DNA of 14,306 bases, taken from Gammaproteobacteria bacterium. Its GTDB lineage: Bacteria; Pseudomonadota; Gammaproteobacteria; Enterobacterales; Kangiellaceae. The stretch lies in NCBI GenBank assembly GCA_013372875.1, contig JABXIW010000468.1, positions 1 to 14,306 on the forward strand, in the 5' to 3' direction. The position numbers and the translations under genes were made by a program. Positions 7,377-13,152 of this stretch are shown here, in pieces (position 1 is the first letter of the stretch; each line of letters starts with the position of its first letter). The notes under the pieces were generated by a model that saw only the letters and a program-made list of their open reading frames with translations, made no database searches and was not told where the DNA came from.

Positions 7377-7504
7377 TAGAACCATCCTTTGTCGCCGTTA
7401 AGGGTTTCACGCACTGGCGTCAGTACGCTGATGTTGTTGATAGCCGCAATCACGATGAGCGTGATAATCAGTGCCATCAAAAGGTTTTTATGTTGCTGTT
7501 TCAT
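7376..7504 (-). CDS. 42-aa single-helix membrane protein, first late gene
   Basis: A basic N-terminus MKQQHKN is followed by a hydrophobic helix (residues 8-26) and a polar tail ending GDKGWF. AAAGGA lies 5 nt before the ATG, and the stop overlaps the capsid start as TAATG, so translation of the two is coupled. It is the first gene after the late control region. It is probably a minor component of the virion membrane; no family is recognised. Confidence 0.65.
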   Translation of the reverse strand: MKQQHKNLLMALIITLIVIAAINNISVLTPVRETLNGDKGWF

Positions 7505-7580
7505 GGTGTTCCTTTCGGTTGTACACGGTTAAAAAGTGATTTCATGAAACAGGGATTTGAGAGGAAGAGAAAGCGGGTGC

Positions 7581-7612
7581 AACCTATAGGTTAAGTGGCT
7601 AACCTATAGGTT
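7581..7612. promoter_or_regulatory. Twin perfect palindromes AACCTATAGGTT; putative late-operon operator
   Basis: Two identical 12-bp perfect palindromes at 7581-7592 and 7601-7612 lie exactly 20 bp (two helical turns) apart on the same DNA face, in the 123-nt gap between the packaging ATPase gene and the first late gene. I find no other copy in the window. In PM2 the late promoter is switched on by phage-encoded activators (P13/P14), so these are best read as binding sites for a phage dimeric regulator controlling the capsid/lysis operon. No clear sigma70 promoter is seen between them and 7504, consistent with activator dependence. Confidence 0.65.
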
Positions 7613-7627
7613 GAATGAGCGTTGAAA

Positions 7628-8386
7628 TTAGCGGTGAATCGTTCCGGTCAGACAGTTAAATGAGGACTTTTCCACGTTGCCGATACCGTCACGAACGAGC
7701 ATATATTCGGCAATCGGTTTGCCTATCGCGGCTTTGTTGTGCTTGGCGGACTTCAAGCCCGCCAAGGTATCGACACACAAGCCCTTTTTATCGGCAAGCC
7801 ATCGTGCATCCGCCATCGAGTTAACCGCGCCAATCCACCACACAGGCGATTGCTCGGTCACGGTTTTGGGCACTTCCTGACCGCGTTGAAAAATCGAGTG
7901 CAGCACAAGCCCATATTGGCGACCTCCGCGCCACAATTCGCCCGCTTTGCCTTTGAGTTTGCCGGACGTTTCCACGCAGCTGGCTAACTCTTCGATGATC
8001 ACATGCAGTTGGTCAGCGTCACCGTTACCGACCGCCCACACTGCCGCGCTGAAAAATTCGAGTTCCTCACTACACGCGCCATCTTTGGGGATGTAGGCTA
8101 ACTTGAACGACTTGCCACGCTTGCGTGCCATCACCAAGGCTTTGACGAACGCCACACGAGAACTGGTTTCAAGGCATTGTTGACCGCGGAATTTTGCCCC
8201 CGCGTAGTTTCGATATGGGTCAAAAAAAACCGCTTGCGCGGCCTTTGGCACCAAACCCAAGTGCTTTACGGCGGAGGTTTTACCCCCGCCCGTGCCCGCC
8301 ACGTAAATGACATGCTCGGCATCGTGTGACGGGTTCGAGTTGACCGGATTGGGGAATTTAAGCGGCGTCTTTTTCTTTTTGCTCAC
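7628..8386 (-). CDS. Genome-packaging ATPase, FtsK/HerA (A32-like) family, PM2 P9-like
   Basis: 252 aa. After a Lys-rich start, strand VIYVA leads into Walker A GTGGGKTS (31-38, K36). Walker B is LHVIIEE (127-133), with the acidic pair E132/E133. A later WRGGRQYGLVLHSIFQRGQEVP region (about 152-173) carries conserved Arg/Gln residues where this family has its sensor/arginine-finger motif. Length and motif order match the single-domain packaging ATPases of membrane-containing tailless phages, which drive dsDNA into the capsid. The start is GTG with GGAG 10 nt upstream, overlapping the preceding gene by 29 nt. It is the last gene before the late control region. Confidence 0.88.
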   Translation of the reverse strand: MSKKKKTPLKFPNPVNSNPSHDAEHVIYVAGTGGGKTSAVKHLGLVPKAAQAVFFDPYRNYAGAKFRGQQCLETSSRVAFVKALVMARKRGKSFKLAYIPKDGACSEELEFFSAAVWAVGNGDADQLHVIIEELASCVETSGKLKGKAGELWRGGRQYGLVLHSIFQRGQEVPKTVTEQSPVWWIGAVNSMADARWLADKKGLCVDTLAGLKSAKHNKAAIGKPIAEYMLVRDGIGNVEKSSFNCLTGTIHR

Positions 8387-8810
8387 GCTGTTTTTTCTCC
8401 TCTAGGGCTAACAATTCTTTTTGGTATGCCATGGTTTTCTTGGCGCTGTAGACCAGCGACAACACCGCCAAGCCAAGCACCGCTTCTTCCATGTAATTAC
8501 CGAACATAGACGTGACCGTGTCACCATGCTTTTCCAGCACTGGCAACGCCGCATCAATCACCGCCGCTTTGCCTTTTTCGTCAAACTCAAAATCCACACC
8601 GGAAATAATCGTCGTGGCTTGCTCGGCAATGGTGAACAGCACCGACAATGCGCCCTGAAACACCTCGCCCGCGGGTTTGCTGTCGTCGTTGGCGGCTTCG
8701 GTTGGTAAGTCGGTTAACTCGCTGACTTCGGTTTGTTCCAATCCGCTGATAACCGCGGAGAAGTCGCCCCAATCGTCCATATCTGGTTGGTTTTCAATTT
8801 CACCCTGCAT
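8358..8810 (-). CDS. Membrane/coiled-coil protein upstream of the packaging ATPase
   Basis: 150 aa. The N-terminal region (1-48) is acidic and disordered. A helical region (50-105) with a GVDFEFDEKG turn leads to one hydrophobic helix (about 109-122). The tail (125-150) is strongly charged and Glu/Lys/Gln-rich, probably coiled coil. The ATG follows a GGGG-type ribosome-binding site and overlaps the zinc-ribbon gene by 11 nt; its own end overlaps the ATPase gene. It may tether the ATPase or the DNA to the membrane at the packaging vertex. That is inferred from position only. Confidence 0.5.
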   Translation of the reverse strand: MQGEIENQPDMDDWGDFSAVISGLEQTEVSELTDLPTEAANDDSKPAGEVFQGALSVLFTIAEQATTIISGVDFEFDEKGKAAVIDAALPVLEKHGDTVTSMFGNYMEEAVLGLAVLSLVYSAKKTMAYQKELLALEEKKQREQKEKDAA

Positions 8811-9345
8811 TGACGGTTTCCCCTTGTTCGCTTTCTGGTTCGGTTGGTTTCTTGGTTGGCATCAGTTGACGGATTGCCCAAATCAACAAGGCAACAAACG
8901 CAATCCCCGCTAAGACTTTTTTCACCGGAAACGGCGTTTTTTTAACGGGTTCAGGTTCGGTTTTCAGCTCGGTTTCAACGCTTGGCGCGTTAACCTGTTC
9001 AATTACTTCAACGCTAGGCGTATCAATGCTTACAACGGTTTCAACCACTGGCTCAACCACTGGCTCAACCGTTGGCAATTCGGCGTCAATTGTGACCACG
9101 TCACTCACTTCCAGTTGTTCAACCGAGTCAACCATGTTGGATTCCACAAAGGCGTTAATGCTCTTGCTCATTGGGCTGTTGCCGCAGTTTGGGCACTTGT
9201 AATACAGCAGCCCTAAGTTGCGCCCATTTTTGGTTGGTTCACCCTCGGCAATCAGCTTGCCCTCACCGACACGATGCACGGTTGAAGCGGTATGACAAAC
9301 GGGGCACGAAACGTGCCCACGAATTGGGTTGGGATGTTTACTCAT
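8800..9345 (-). CDS. Membrane-anchored zinc-ribbon protein with VEP-repeat stalk
   Basis: 181 aa. An N-terminal zinc ribbon is formed by CPVC (C14, C17) and CPNC (C51, C54). An acidic Val/Glu/Pro stalk (about 75-135) follows, with VEPV repeats and recurring PSVE motifs, then a Lys-flanked transmembrane helix (143-161) and an acidic tail. The start at 9345 is set by GAGG 9 nt upstream and an 8-nt overlap with the previous gene; a longer frame to 9411 would lie over that gene. A ribbon on a long flexible stalk could bind nucleic acid or a partner at the membrane. PM2 also encodes a zinc-finger protein (P14), but a link is unproven. Confidence 0.6.
   Translation of the reverse strand: MSKHPNPIRGHVSCPVCHTASTVHRVGEGKLIAEGEPTKNGRNLGLLYYKCPNCGNSPMSKSINAFVESNMVDSVEQLEVSDVVTIDAELPTVEPVVEPVVETVVSIDTPSVEVIEQVNAPSVETELKTEPEPVKKTPFPVKKVLAGIAFVALLIWAIRQLMPTKKPTEPESEQGETVNAG
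9042..9070 (-). repeat. 12-bp tandem repeat encoding VEPV units
   Basis: Two identical 12-bp units (CAACCACTGGCT on the plus strand, 9042-9053 and 9054-9065) and the start of a third encode VEPV repeats in the stalk of the zinc-ribbon protein. This is a likely site of length variation. Confidence 0.7.
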
Positions 9346-9649
9346 CGGCGGTCGCCTCGACACTTTCCAATTGCTGAATGTTGTCTTGCACGCAGCCGCG
9401 ATACTTTGCACGCACCTTGTTATTGAGCTTGGTTAACTGCTCGATTTGCTGAAATAGCGTCGGATTTAACCCAAACGCTTCAAGCGACAAGTTACCCGTC
9501 ATGAGCATCTTGCTTGCACGCTTGATAATCGCGTTGGTGTCCATTTCTTTAAACTGGCTCAACTCCTTTTCGACACTGGCGTTGAGTTTGTCGGCGGCAT
9601 CGAGCGCCGCCATTGCTTGCTGACATTCTTTAAGGGATAGCATTTCCAT
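9338..9649 (-). CDS. Small helical protein of unknown function
   Basis: 103 aa, predicted almost all helical, no transmembrane segment. Heptad-like hydrophobics in 5-40 and 66-98 suggest coiled-coil dimerisation; a middle segment contains GNLSLEAFGLNP (52-63). The first ATG follows GAGG at 8 nt. It comes 3 nt after the 51-aa gene and overlaps the zinc-ribbon gene, so it is within the middle operon between Rep and the packaging ATPase. No family is recognised; a scaffolding or DNA-handling role would be a guess. Confidence 0.5.
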   Translation of the reverse strand: MEMLSLKECQQAMAALDAADKLNASVEKELSQFKEMDTNAIIKRASKMLMTGNLSLEAFGLNPTLFQQIEQLTKLNNKVRAKYRGCVQDNIQQLESVEATADE

Positions 9650-9652
9650 TGT

Positions 9653-9808
9653 TTAAGCCTCGGCTAGTTCGTCGTCGGTATTCGGTTTTTTCTGAATCTG
9701 TTTGTTGACTTCTTTCATCCAGACCAGCAATAGACGCCAAAACACGCCGCCCTTGCTGCGCTTCACTTCGGCTTCCATTTCTTGGGTGATTTTGTCGATG
9801 GTGCTCAT
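9653..9808 (-). CDS. 51-aa basic amphipathic protein
   Basis: An acidic/basic N-terminal helix leads to a short hydrophobic patch with Trp (GGVFWRLLLVW, 20-30), then a Lys-rich stretch and an acidic end. The ATG has AAAAGGA 7 nt upstream, and the stop is 3 nt before the next gene, so it reads as a genuine operon member. It could be peripherally membrane-associated. No family is recognised. Confidence 0.5.
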   Translation of the reverse strand: MSTIDKITQEMEAEVKRSKGGVFWRLLLVWMKEVNKQIQKKPNTDDELAEA

Positions 9809-9866
9809 TGGGTTGTCCTTTTACCTAGTTGCTGAAATCGTTGTCGCAAGCAATATCCCAAACGGG

Positions 9867-11684
9867 TTAAATCAGTCGTAATGTGTTGTTTTGTAATTTG
9901 ATTGAGCAGTATTGGTCGATGGAAACCGTCGCCCCATTCGCCAAAGGCTCTAATAGGCATTTAACTCCCTCAAAGCTCCATCCGGTGAGCTTCTTCAACT
10001 CCGTAATGAGTGGGGAGTTACAGTTATTTTCAGTGCTCCAAGACGTCGCTCCGCGACTTTTTAAAAGACGCTTTACGTCTTTCGTTTGCACAAGCGAATA
10101 GCACTCGCTAGCGGTTTCGATGACTTGACCGCACCACTCAAAACCAATGATTTTTTTGATTGGTTCGCCGTAGTCGTTTTTGTTTTCTTTATAAGCCAAC
10201 TTCGCGCCCTTAGCTAACTGACAAAACAGCGCCCATTTTGATGAGTCTGCCGCTTGTCTCAGTTCTTCTAGCTGATCATCTTTCTGGGTTTGTTCGGCTG
10301 TCGCTCGGCGTAAACTGCGCCACAAAGACACAGGCTCACCGCCAAATTGCTGAAACTGGCGAATGCGATGTACCGACGCCCAAGCGCGCACTTTAAATGC
10401 GCTTTCTTCGGCTTCGGTGTCTGGCATGTGTTTACCGTTGATGTTCTTCGAGACGTACTTGGCAATGTATGCCGTTGCGCCGCCCTTGCTTGGGTCGGCC
10501 TCTTTTACGTCAAAGCGTGGCGTGATGTCGTCGCCCAATTCCTCACGGTCTGGTGCAATCGCCTCACCGCGTAGAATACGAATGATGTTGGCTTTGTCTT
10601 TGTGAGAGCAAAACAAGAAATAGTGCGCGTGACTGGTTGCGTCTTTGTGTGGCTCGGCCACACGAAAGCCAAAGTATTCAATCTCTAACTTGGCCAACTT
10701 AGCGCGAGCAAGTGACCATTGACGCATTAACTCGGCGTGTCCGTCTTTGACGCTTGAGCCGTCCCACTTTGGTGAATTGCGGTGATAACGGCTCGGCAGT
10801 GTCCACGTAATGAAAAGCGCGGTGTATTCCAGTTCGTCGGCCAGTTCTTCAAAGCCACGTGAGCGAACCATCATTTCAATGCGGCGGTTCTCAGGGTTGG
10901 CAATGGTGCGCTTTGCCACTTCCTCTAATGGAAAGTGCTCGCCTGTTTCCTCGTTGTACACGCTCATCGACTTCATGTATTTCTCGGATTCGCGTTGCTT
11001 GCGCTTCCAGTTACTAAAGGAAATCTCTGACACGTATTTGCTTTGATGGCCTTTGTCACCCACACGGCTCATGGTGATTTGGGCGTACTCGATGTAGTCA
11101 CCACGCAGACGCAGCAAACGACGTTCGACCCACTTTTCAGACTGCATTTTGAGTACGGCGGCTGTTAGCATTTGCTCTAACACTTCAACATCTTTCGCGT
11201 TGAAATTCACGTAAGGCGGCTTAATGTGAATGGTCTTAAGTAACGCTTTTTGCTCAGAATAAACCGCGGCTAACGCCTCAATAAAAGAGGCGTAACCCTC
11301 GGCATTTAGACTTGATAAAATCTCGGCGCATTGGTCGGCGTACTTCTCCGCGAACTTAGTCAGCGCGTCGTCACGCATCAAGATGTTGTGCGTCAATGGC
11401 TCGCTATGCGCGCCCTTGCGACTGTCAACAAACGAGTAACGATTCTCGATATGGTGTGCGCACTTCAAGCCAAATTTCACCGCGTCTTTGGCGGTTTTAA
11501 TCACGTTTTCACGTGTGGCGTTTTGGCGCTGTGTGCGCGCCTCTACTTTACGGCGCACATCATTGCGAACTATCGCGGGTAAGCGTGGGAAGAATCGGCG
11601 TGAAAAGGCACTTTGATGAATGGCATCATTGGCGAACGTCTTGCCCGCCATTTTGATTTCTATGGCTTTGGTGTCGAAGTCCAT
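9867..11684 (-). CDS. Replication initiation protein, gpA-family HUH endonuclease (PM2 P12-like)
   Basis: 605 aa (PM2 P12 is about 634). It nicks the plus strand and stays joined to the 5' end to start rolling-circle replication. Visible motifs are: FITWTLPSRYH (291-301, motif I), a metal-binding HUH motif HAHYFLF (H352, H354), and the two-tyrosine catalytic motif YIAKYVSK (Y406, Y410), followed by RAWASVHRIRQFQQFG (433-448) typical of gpA proteins. Two tyrosines place it in superfamily I (phiX174 A, P2 A, PM2 P12). The ATG lies 12 nt after the 98-aa gene with a close GGGGG ribosome-binding site. Hairpins inside the gene at 10045-10082 may be the nick region. Confidence 0.88.
   Translation of the reverse strand: MDFDTKAIEIKMAGKTFANDAIHQSAFSRRFFPRLPAIVRNDVRRKVEARTQRQNATRENVIKTAKDAVKFGLKCAHHIENRYSFVDSRKGAHSEPLTHNILMRDDALTKFAEKYADQCAEILSSLNAEGYASFIEALAAVYSEQKALLKTIHIKPPYVNFNAKDVEVLEQMLTAAVLKMQSEKWVERRLLRLRGDYIEYAQITMSRVGDKGHQSKYVSEISFSNWKRKQRESEKYMKSMSVYNEETGEHFPLEEVAKRTIANPENRRIEMMVRSRGFEELADELEYTALFITWTLPSRYHRNSPKWDGSSVKDGHAELMRQWSLARAKLAKLEIEYFGFRVAEPHKDATSHAHYFLFCSHKDKANIIRILRGEAIAPDREELGDDITPRFDVKEADPSKGGATAYIAKYVSKNINGKHMPDTEAEESAFKVRAWASVHRIRQFQQFGGEPVSLWRSLRRATAEQTQKDDQLEELRQAADSSKWALFCQLAKGAKLAYKENKNDYGEPIKKIIGFEWCGQVIETASECYSLVQTKDVKRLLKSRGATSWSTENNCNSPLITELKKLTGWSFEGVKCLLEPLANGATVSIDQYCSIKLQNNTLRLI
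10045..10082. other. Twin hairpins inside the Rep gene; possible replication origin
   Basis: Two adjacent inverted repeats: GTCGC-TCC-GCGAC (10045-10057) and AAAGACG-CTTTA-CGTCTTT (10064-10082), joined by an AT-rich linker. In gpA-type replicons (phiX174, P2) the nick site lies inside the initiator gene, so this structured spot is a candidate double-strand origin. It could also simply reflect codon use; no nick consensus is recognised. Confidence 0.35.
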
Positions 11685-11696
11685 GCATCCCCCAGA

Positions 11697-11993
11697 TTAA
11701 AGGGAAGAATCCGCGCCCACTTGGGGCGCTTCATCTTGCTTGCGGATTTCGTGTAGTGGTTGGCCGTTGTTTTGCGCGCCAAGTGTCGCCATACGGTTAG
11801 CAGTAGTCGTAATATCGGCCAAGGTGTCGTTTTTTGCTTTGATGCAAGCGACAAGCGTCATCCCTTGGTAAAGCCAAAGCGAGGCTTCAACGGTTTCAAG
11901 TTCGAAACTGTCGAAGTAGATATGAGTTCCATTGTCTTGTGATGCAACAAGTTGGCGCTGATTGCGGCGCGATTTCCAGATACTAAGATTCAT
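11697..11993 (-). CDS. Early protein of unknown function
   Basis: 98 aa. A basic N-terminus (IWKSRRNQRQ, 5-14) is followed by a beta-rich core with HIYFDSFELETVEASLWLY (24-42) and a polar, disordered C-terminus. It is probably soluble. The ATG overlaps the stop of the preceding early gene (ATGA) and has GGGGG 7 nt upstream; Rep follows closely. Its position between the first early gene and Rep suggests a replication accessory or regulatory role. No family is recognised. Confidence 0.5.
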   Translation of the reverse strand: MNLSIWKSRRNQRQLVASQDNGTHIYFDSFELETVEASLWLYQGMTLVACIKAKNDTLADITTTANRMATLGAQNNGQPLHEIRKQDEAPQVGADSSL

Positions 11994-12181
11994 GCTACAA
12001 CCCCCTGACGAAAACGTGTAGGAATGTAGGTCTGTTTCTTCTTAGGGAATTGCTCGGCGAACTTATCGCGTAATTCTGCGATTTTACGCAGAGATTTAGC
12101 CGTTTTGATTGGGTCTGGATTCGCACAACCTGCCATATCAGGGCAAGGTAAGTGAATTGGGTTTGAGATTATACGTTCCAT
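11990..12181 (-). CDS. Small basic early protein, first gene of the replication operon
   Basis: 63 aa. A Cys/Pro-containing start (HLPCPDMAGC, 9-18) is followed by a Lys/Arg-rich helical region and a basic end (KKKQTYIPTRFRQG). The start at 12181 is preferred: GGAGG lies 8 nt upstream, whereas the longer TTG frame from 12223 and the ATG at 12187 are unsupported or too close to it. It may bind DNA as an early regulator; the family is unknown. It is transcribed away from the divergent HTH regulator. Confidence 0.5.
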   Translation of the reverse strand: MERIISNPIHLPCPDMAGCANPDPIKTAKSLRKIAELRDKFAEQFPKKKQTYIPTRFRQGVVA

Positions 12182-12328
12182 GTTCATAGCCTCCGCAAGC
12201 TGTCTCTTTTTTGAACATGGCAACCGTAAACGAATTATTTTAAACGTACAAACGAGTTAAACTACTGAAATAGCACGTAAGATGCTCTACAATTTAACAA
12301 TCTTGTTTCTTTTTTAAACAGTTACTAA
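12182..12328. promoter_or_regulatory. Divergent early/regulator control region of the provirus
   Basis: A 147-nt AT-rich gap between the leftward replication operon and the rightward HTH regulator. It contains three AAACG elements (12228, 12242, 12250) and two TTTTAAAC stretches (around 12237 and 12312) that may be regulator sites. This is the expected place for a genetic switch between dormancy and replication. The leftward promoter is not clear to me. Confidence 0.5.
12265..12293 (+). promoter_or_regulatory. Possible promoter of the provirus HTH regulator
   Basis: CTGAAA (12265-12270) and TACAAT (12288-12293) are separated by 17 bp, which puts the transcript start near 12300 and the leader at about 29 nt. 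The leader has no obvious Shine-Dalgarno sequence before the ATG at 12329, so the regulator is probably translated weakly. Confidence 0.4.
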
Positions 12329-12592
12329 ATGAACTACACAAACATACTTTTAGACAGAGTAAAAGCTAAGTACGAACTGGGCTCAGACTACAAACTAGCT
12401 CAGAAACTTGGCGTTGGTCGTAGTCGCGTAGCCCACTGGCGCGCGGGTAGCTGTTCTATGGATTGGGAAATAGCCTTTAAAATCGCTGACTTACTGGAAC
12501 TAGATGATCAAAATTTGGTGTTCGGTTTGATAGATGATAAGTACAATAATCCCCGCTTAATCAATGCCTTACAAGCAGGCGCCCCTGTCTAA
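12329..12592 (+). CDS. HTH transcriptional regulator of the provirus (repressor candidate)
   Basis: 87 aa. A helix-turn-helix spans about residues 20-41 (DYKLAQKLGVGRSRVAHWR), with an XRE/Cro-like layout, followed by helices DWEIAFKIADLLEL and a short tail. It is divergent from the replication operon across a 147-nt control region, the usual position of a phage repressor; PM2 likewise encodes small regulators (P15/P16) of its early promoters. It ends 1 nt before the convergent stop of the next regulator and 5 nt before the dif-like core. Repression of the early promoter is inferred. Confidence 0.7.
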   Translation: MNYTNILLDRVKAKYELGSDYKLAQKLGVGRSRVAHWRAGSCSMDWEIAFKIADLLELDDQNLVFGLIDDKYNNPRLINALQAGAPV

Positions 12593-12593
12593 T

Positions 12594-12968
12594 CTATATT
12601 AACCCTTTCACATATAATGCGCACTGTAATAGTGATTCCTGTGGACTTGCAATCACTAAAGCCAATCCGGCACAAACCATTGAAATGCTTGATAATCCAA
12701 GTCCGTTATACTTTTTTGCAATGCTTTCCCACATGCTTTTTATCGCTGGATTTTCATTGCGATCAGCGTGACATCCTAGTAACGCGATCTCAGGGTCTAT
12801 ACCTGCGCCGTGTGCGAGAAAAACTGCTTCTTCATCAGTAAGTTGTCTAACACCTTTGCGAATTTTACTAATCTTCGGCGGGTCTAGATTCAAATCGTGC
12901 GCAACCTGCTTATCTTGTACGTAGTTTTTCGCCTTTTTGTAGGCGTTAATTAGTTCAGCTGTGTACAT
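12594..12968 (-). CDS. HTH regulator of the neighbouring element (DUF3693-like)
   Basis: 124 aa. An N-terminal HTH (about 18-38, with KQVAHDLNLDPPKISKIRKG) is followed by DEEAVFLAHGAGIDPEIALLG and a hydrophobic C-terminal helix (about 93-108), a layout I associate with small regulators of Vibrio phages (DUF3693). The start at 12968 follows GGAGG at 5 nt; the longer frame from 12980 begins inside that site. The last ten codons lie in the dif-like sequence, so integration or excision would alter or preserve the C-terminus. It is divergent from a Rep operon across three operator-like repeats, an arrangement like rstR/rstA of CTX phage. Confidence 0.65.
   Translation of the reverse strand: MYTAELINAYKKAKNYVQDKQVAHDLNLDPPKISKIRKGVRQLTDEEAVFLAHGAGIDPEIALLGCHADRNENPAIKSMWESIAKKYNGLGLSSISMVCAGLALVIASPQESLLQCALYVKGLI
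12598..12625 (-). other. dif-like XerC/XerD attachment site at the junction of two elements
   Basis: On the minus strand the 11 bp at 12625-12615 read AGTGCGCATTA, identical to the XerC arm of the Vibrio cholerae dif1 site. After a 6-bp centre (TATGTG) comes AAAGGGTTAAT, matching the XerD arm TTATGTTAAAT at only 6 of 11 positions. A good XerC arm with a degenerate XerD arm is typical of attachment sites of integrative elements exploiting Xer. It lies where two regulator genes converge. The centre differs from dif1 (TGTATG), which weakens the case. Confidence 0.55.
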
Positions 12969-13003
12969 AAGAACCTCCATTTCTTCTCATTGTAGCCACA
13001 AAG

Positions 13004-13064
13004 TTGCCATAAATCGCATCTTGCAGTTGCCATTCTTCGCAACTAGGATTGCCATAAATCGCAA
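13004..13064. promoter_or_regulatory. Three tandem 16-bp operator-like repeats
   Basis: Copies at 13004-13019, 13027-13042 and 13049-13064 share TTGCCAT-N3-TCGCAW, an imperfect palindrome TTGCSA-N4-TSGCAA, and start 23 and 22 bp apart (about two helical turns). They fill the space upstream of the minus-strand HTH gene and before the plus-strand Rep operon. They are probably cooperative sites for that regulator, repressing both directions. Confidence 0.7.
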
Positions 13065-13068
13065 TTAA

Positions 13069-13124
13069 GACCGCCTAGCTCTGGGCGTTTGCCCTTGACG
13101 CTTTCGCGCTTGGTTATGGCGGTC
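13069..13124. other. GC-rich structured intergenic element (nested hairpins)
   Basis: Outer arms GACCGCC (13069-13075) and GGCGGTC (13118-13124) are perfectly complementary and enclose a second hairpin GGGC-GTTT-GCCC (13083-13094). Such structure just upstream of a Rep operon could be a single-strand origin, a nick site or a packaging signal of a single-stranded intermediate; an RNA leader is the alternative. No clear promoter is seen within it. Confidence 0.4.
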
Positions 13125-13152
13125 GCTCTCACAACTAGTCAAGGTGGTTGTT

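Larger units (their letters stand above)
2178..12597. mobile_element. Corticovirus (PM2)-like tailless phage provirus, apparently complete
   Basis: About 10.4 kb from terminator to dif-like site, matching the ~10 kb PM2 genome. Nearly all genes read leftward: early/replication genes at the right, late virion and lysis genes at the left, and one divergent regulator at the right end. Hallmarks are a gpA-type HUH replication initiator, an A32-like packaging ATPase, a capsid protein of P2 size, several 40-100 residue membrane proteins and a spike. All frames look intact. No integrase, terminase, portal or tail gene is present. The exact left boundary is not visible; the GHKL-nuclease gene could be inside or outside the element. 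Confidence 0.8.

Noticed and set aside
8421..8708. Long plus-strand open frames opposite the late and middle genes (for example 95 codons here, 130 at 6525-6917).
   Set aside because: They are antisense shadows of well-supported minus-strand genes, lack ribosome-binding sites and encode unlikely Arg/His-rich proteins.
9346..9411. N-terminal extension of the zinc-ribbon protein to 9411.
   Set aside because: It would run deep over the 103-aa gene. The ATG at 9345 has a good GAGG and a normal short overlap.
9867..11684. P2-like tailed prophage, because gpA-type Rep proteins occur in P2 relatives.
   Set aside because: No portal, terminase, tail or integrase gene is present; packaging ATPase, capsid candidate and small membrane proteins fit a tailless membrane phage.
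12139..12219. A 26-codon frame starting at the ATG near 12219 on the minus strand, as a possible leader peptide.
   Set aside because: No ribosome-binding site, and it overlaps the start of the 63-aa gene in another frame; most likely incidental.
12182..12223. TTG-initiated extension (77 aa) of the first early gene.
   Set aside because: GGAGG is correctly spaced only for the ATG at 12181; the extension lies in the divergent promoter region.
12292..12319. A second dif-like site: ATTTAACAATC resembles the reverse complement of the XerD arm (8 of 11).
   Set aside because: The position expected for the XerC arm shows no resemblance, and the stretch is AT-rich promoter DNA, so the match is probably chance.
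13004..13064. CRISPR array, because of short regularly spaced repeats.
   Set aside because: The units are 16 bp, imperfectly palindromic and only 6-8 bp apart, with no spacers or cas genes; they fit operators.
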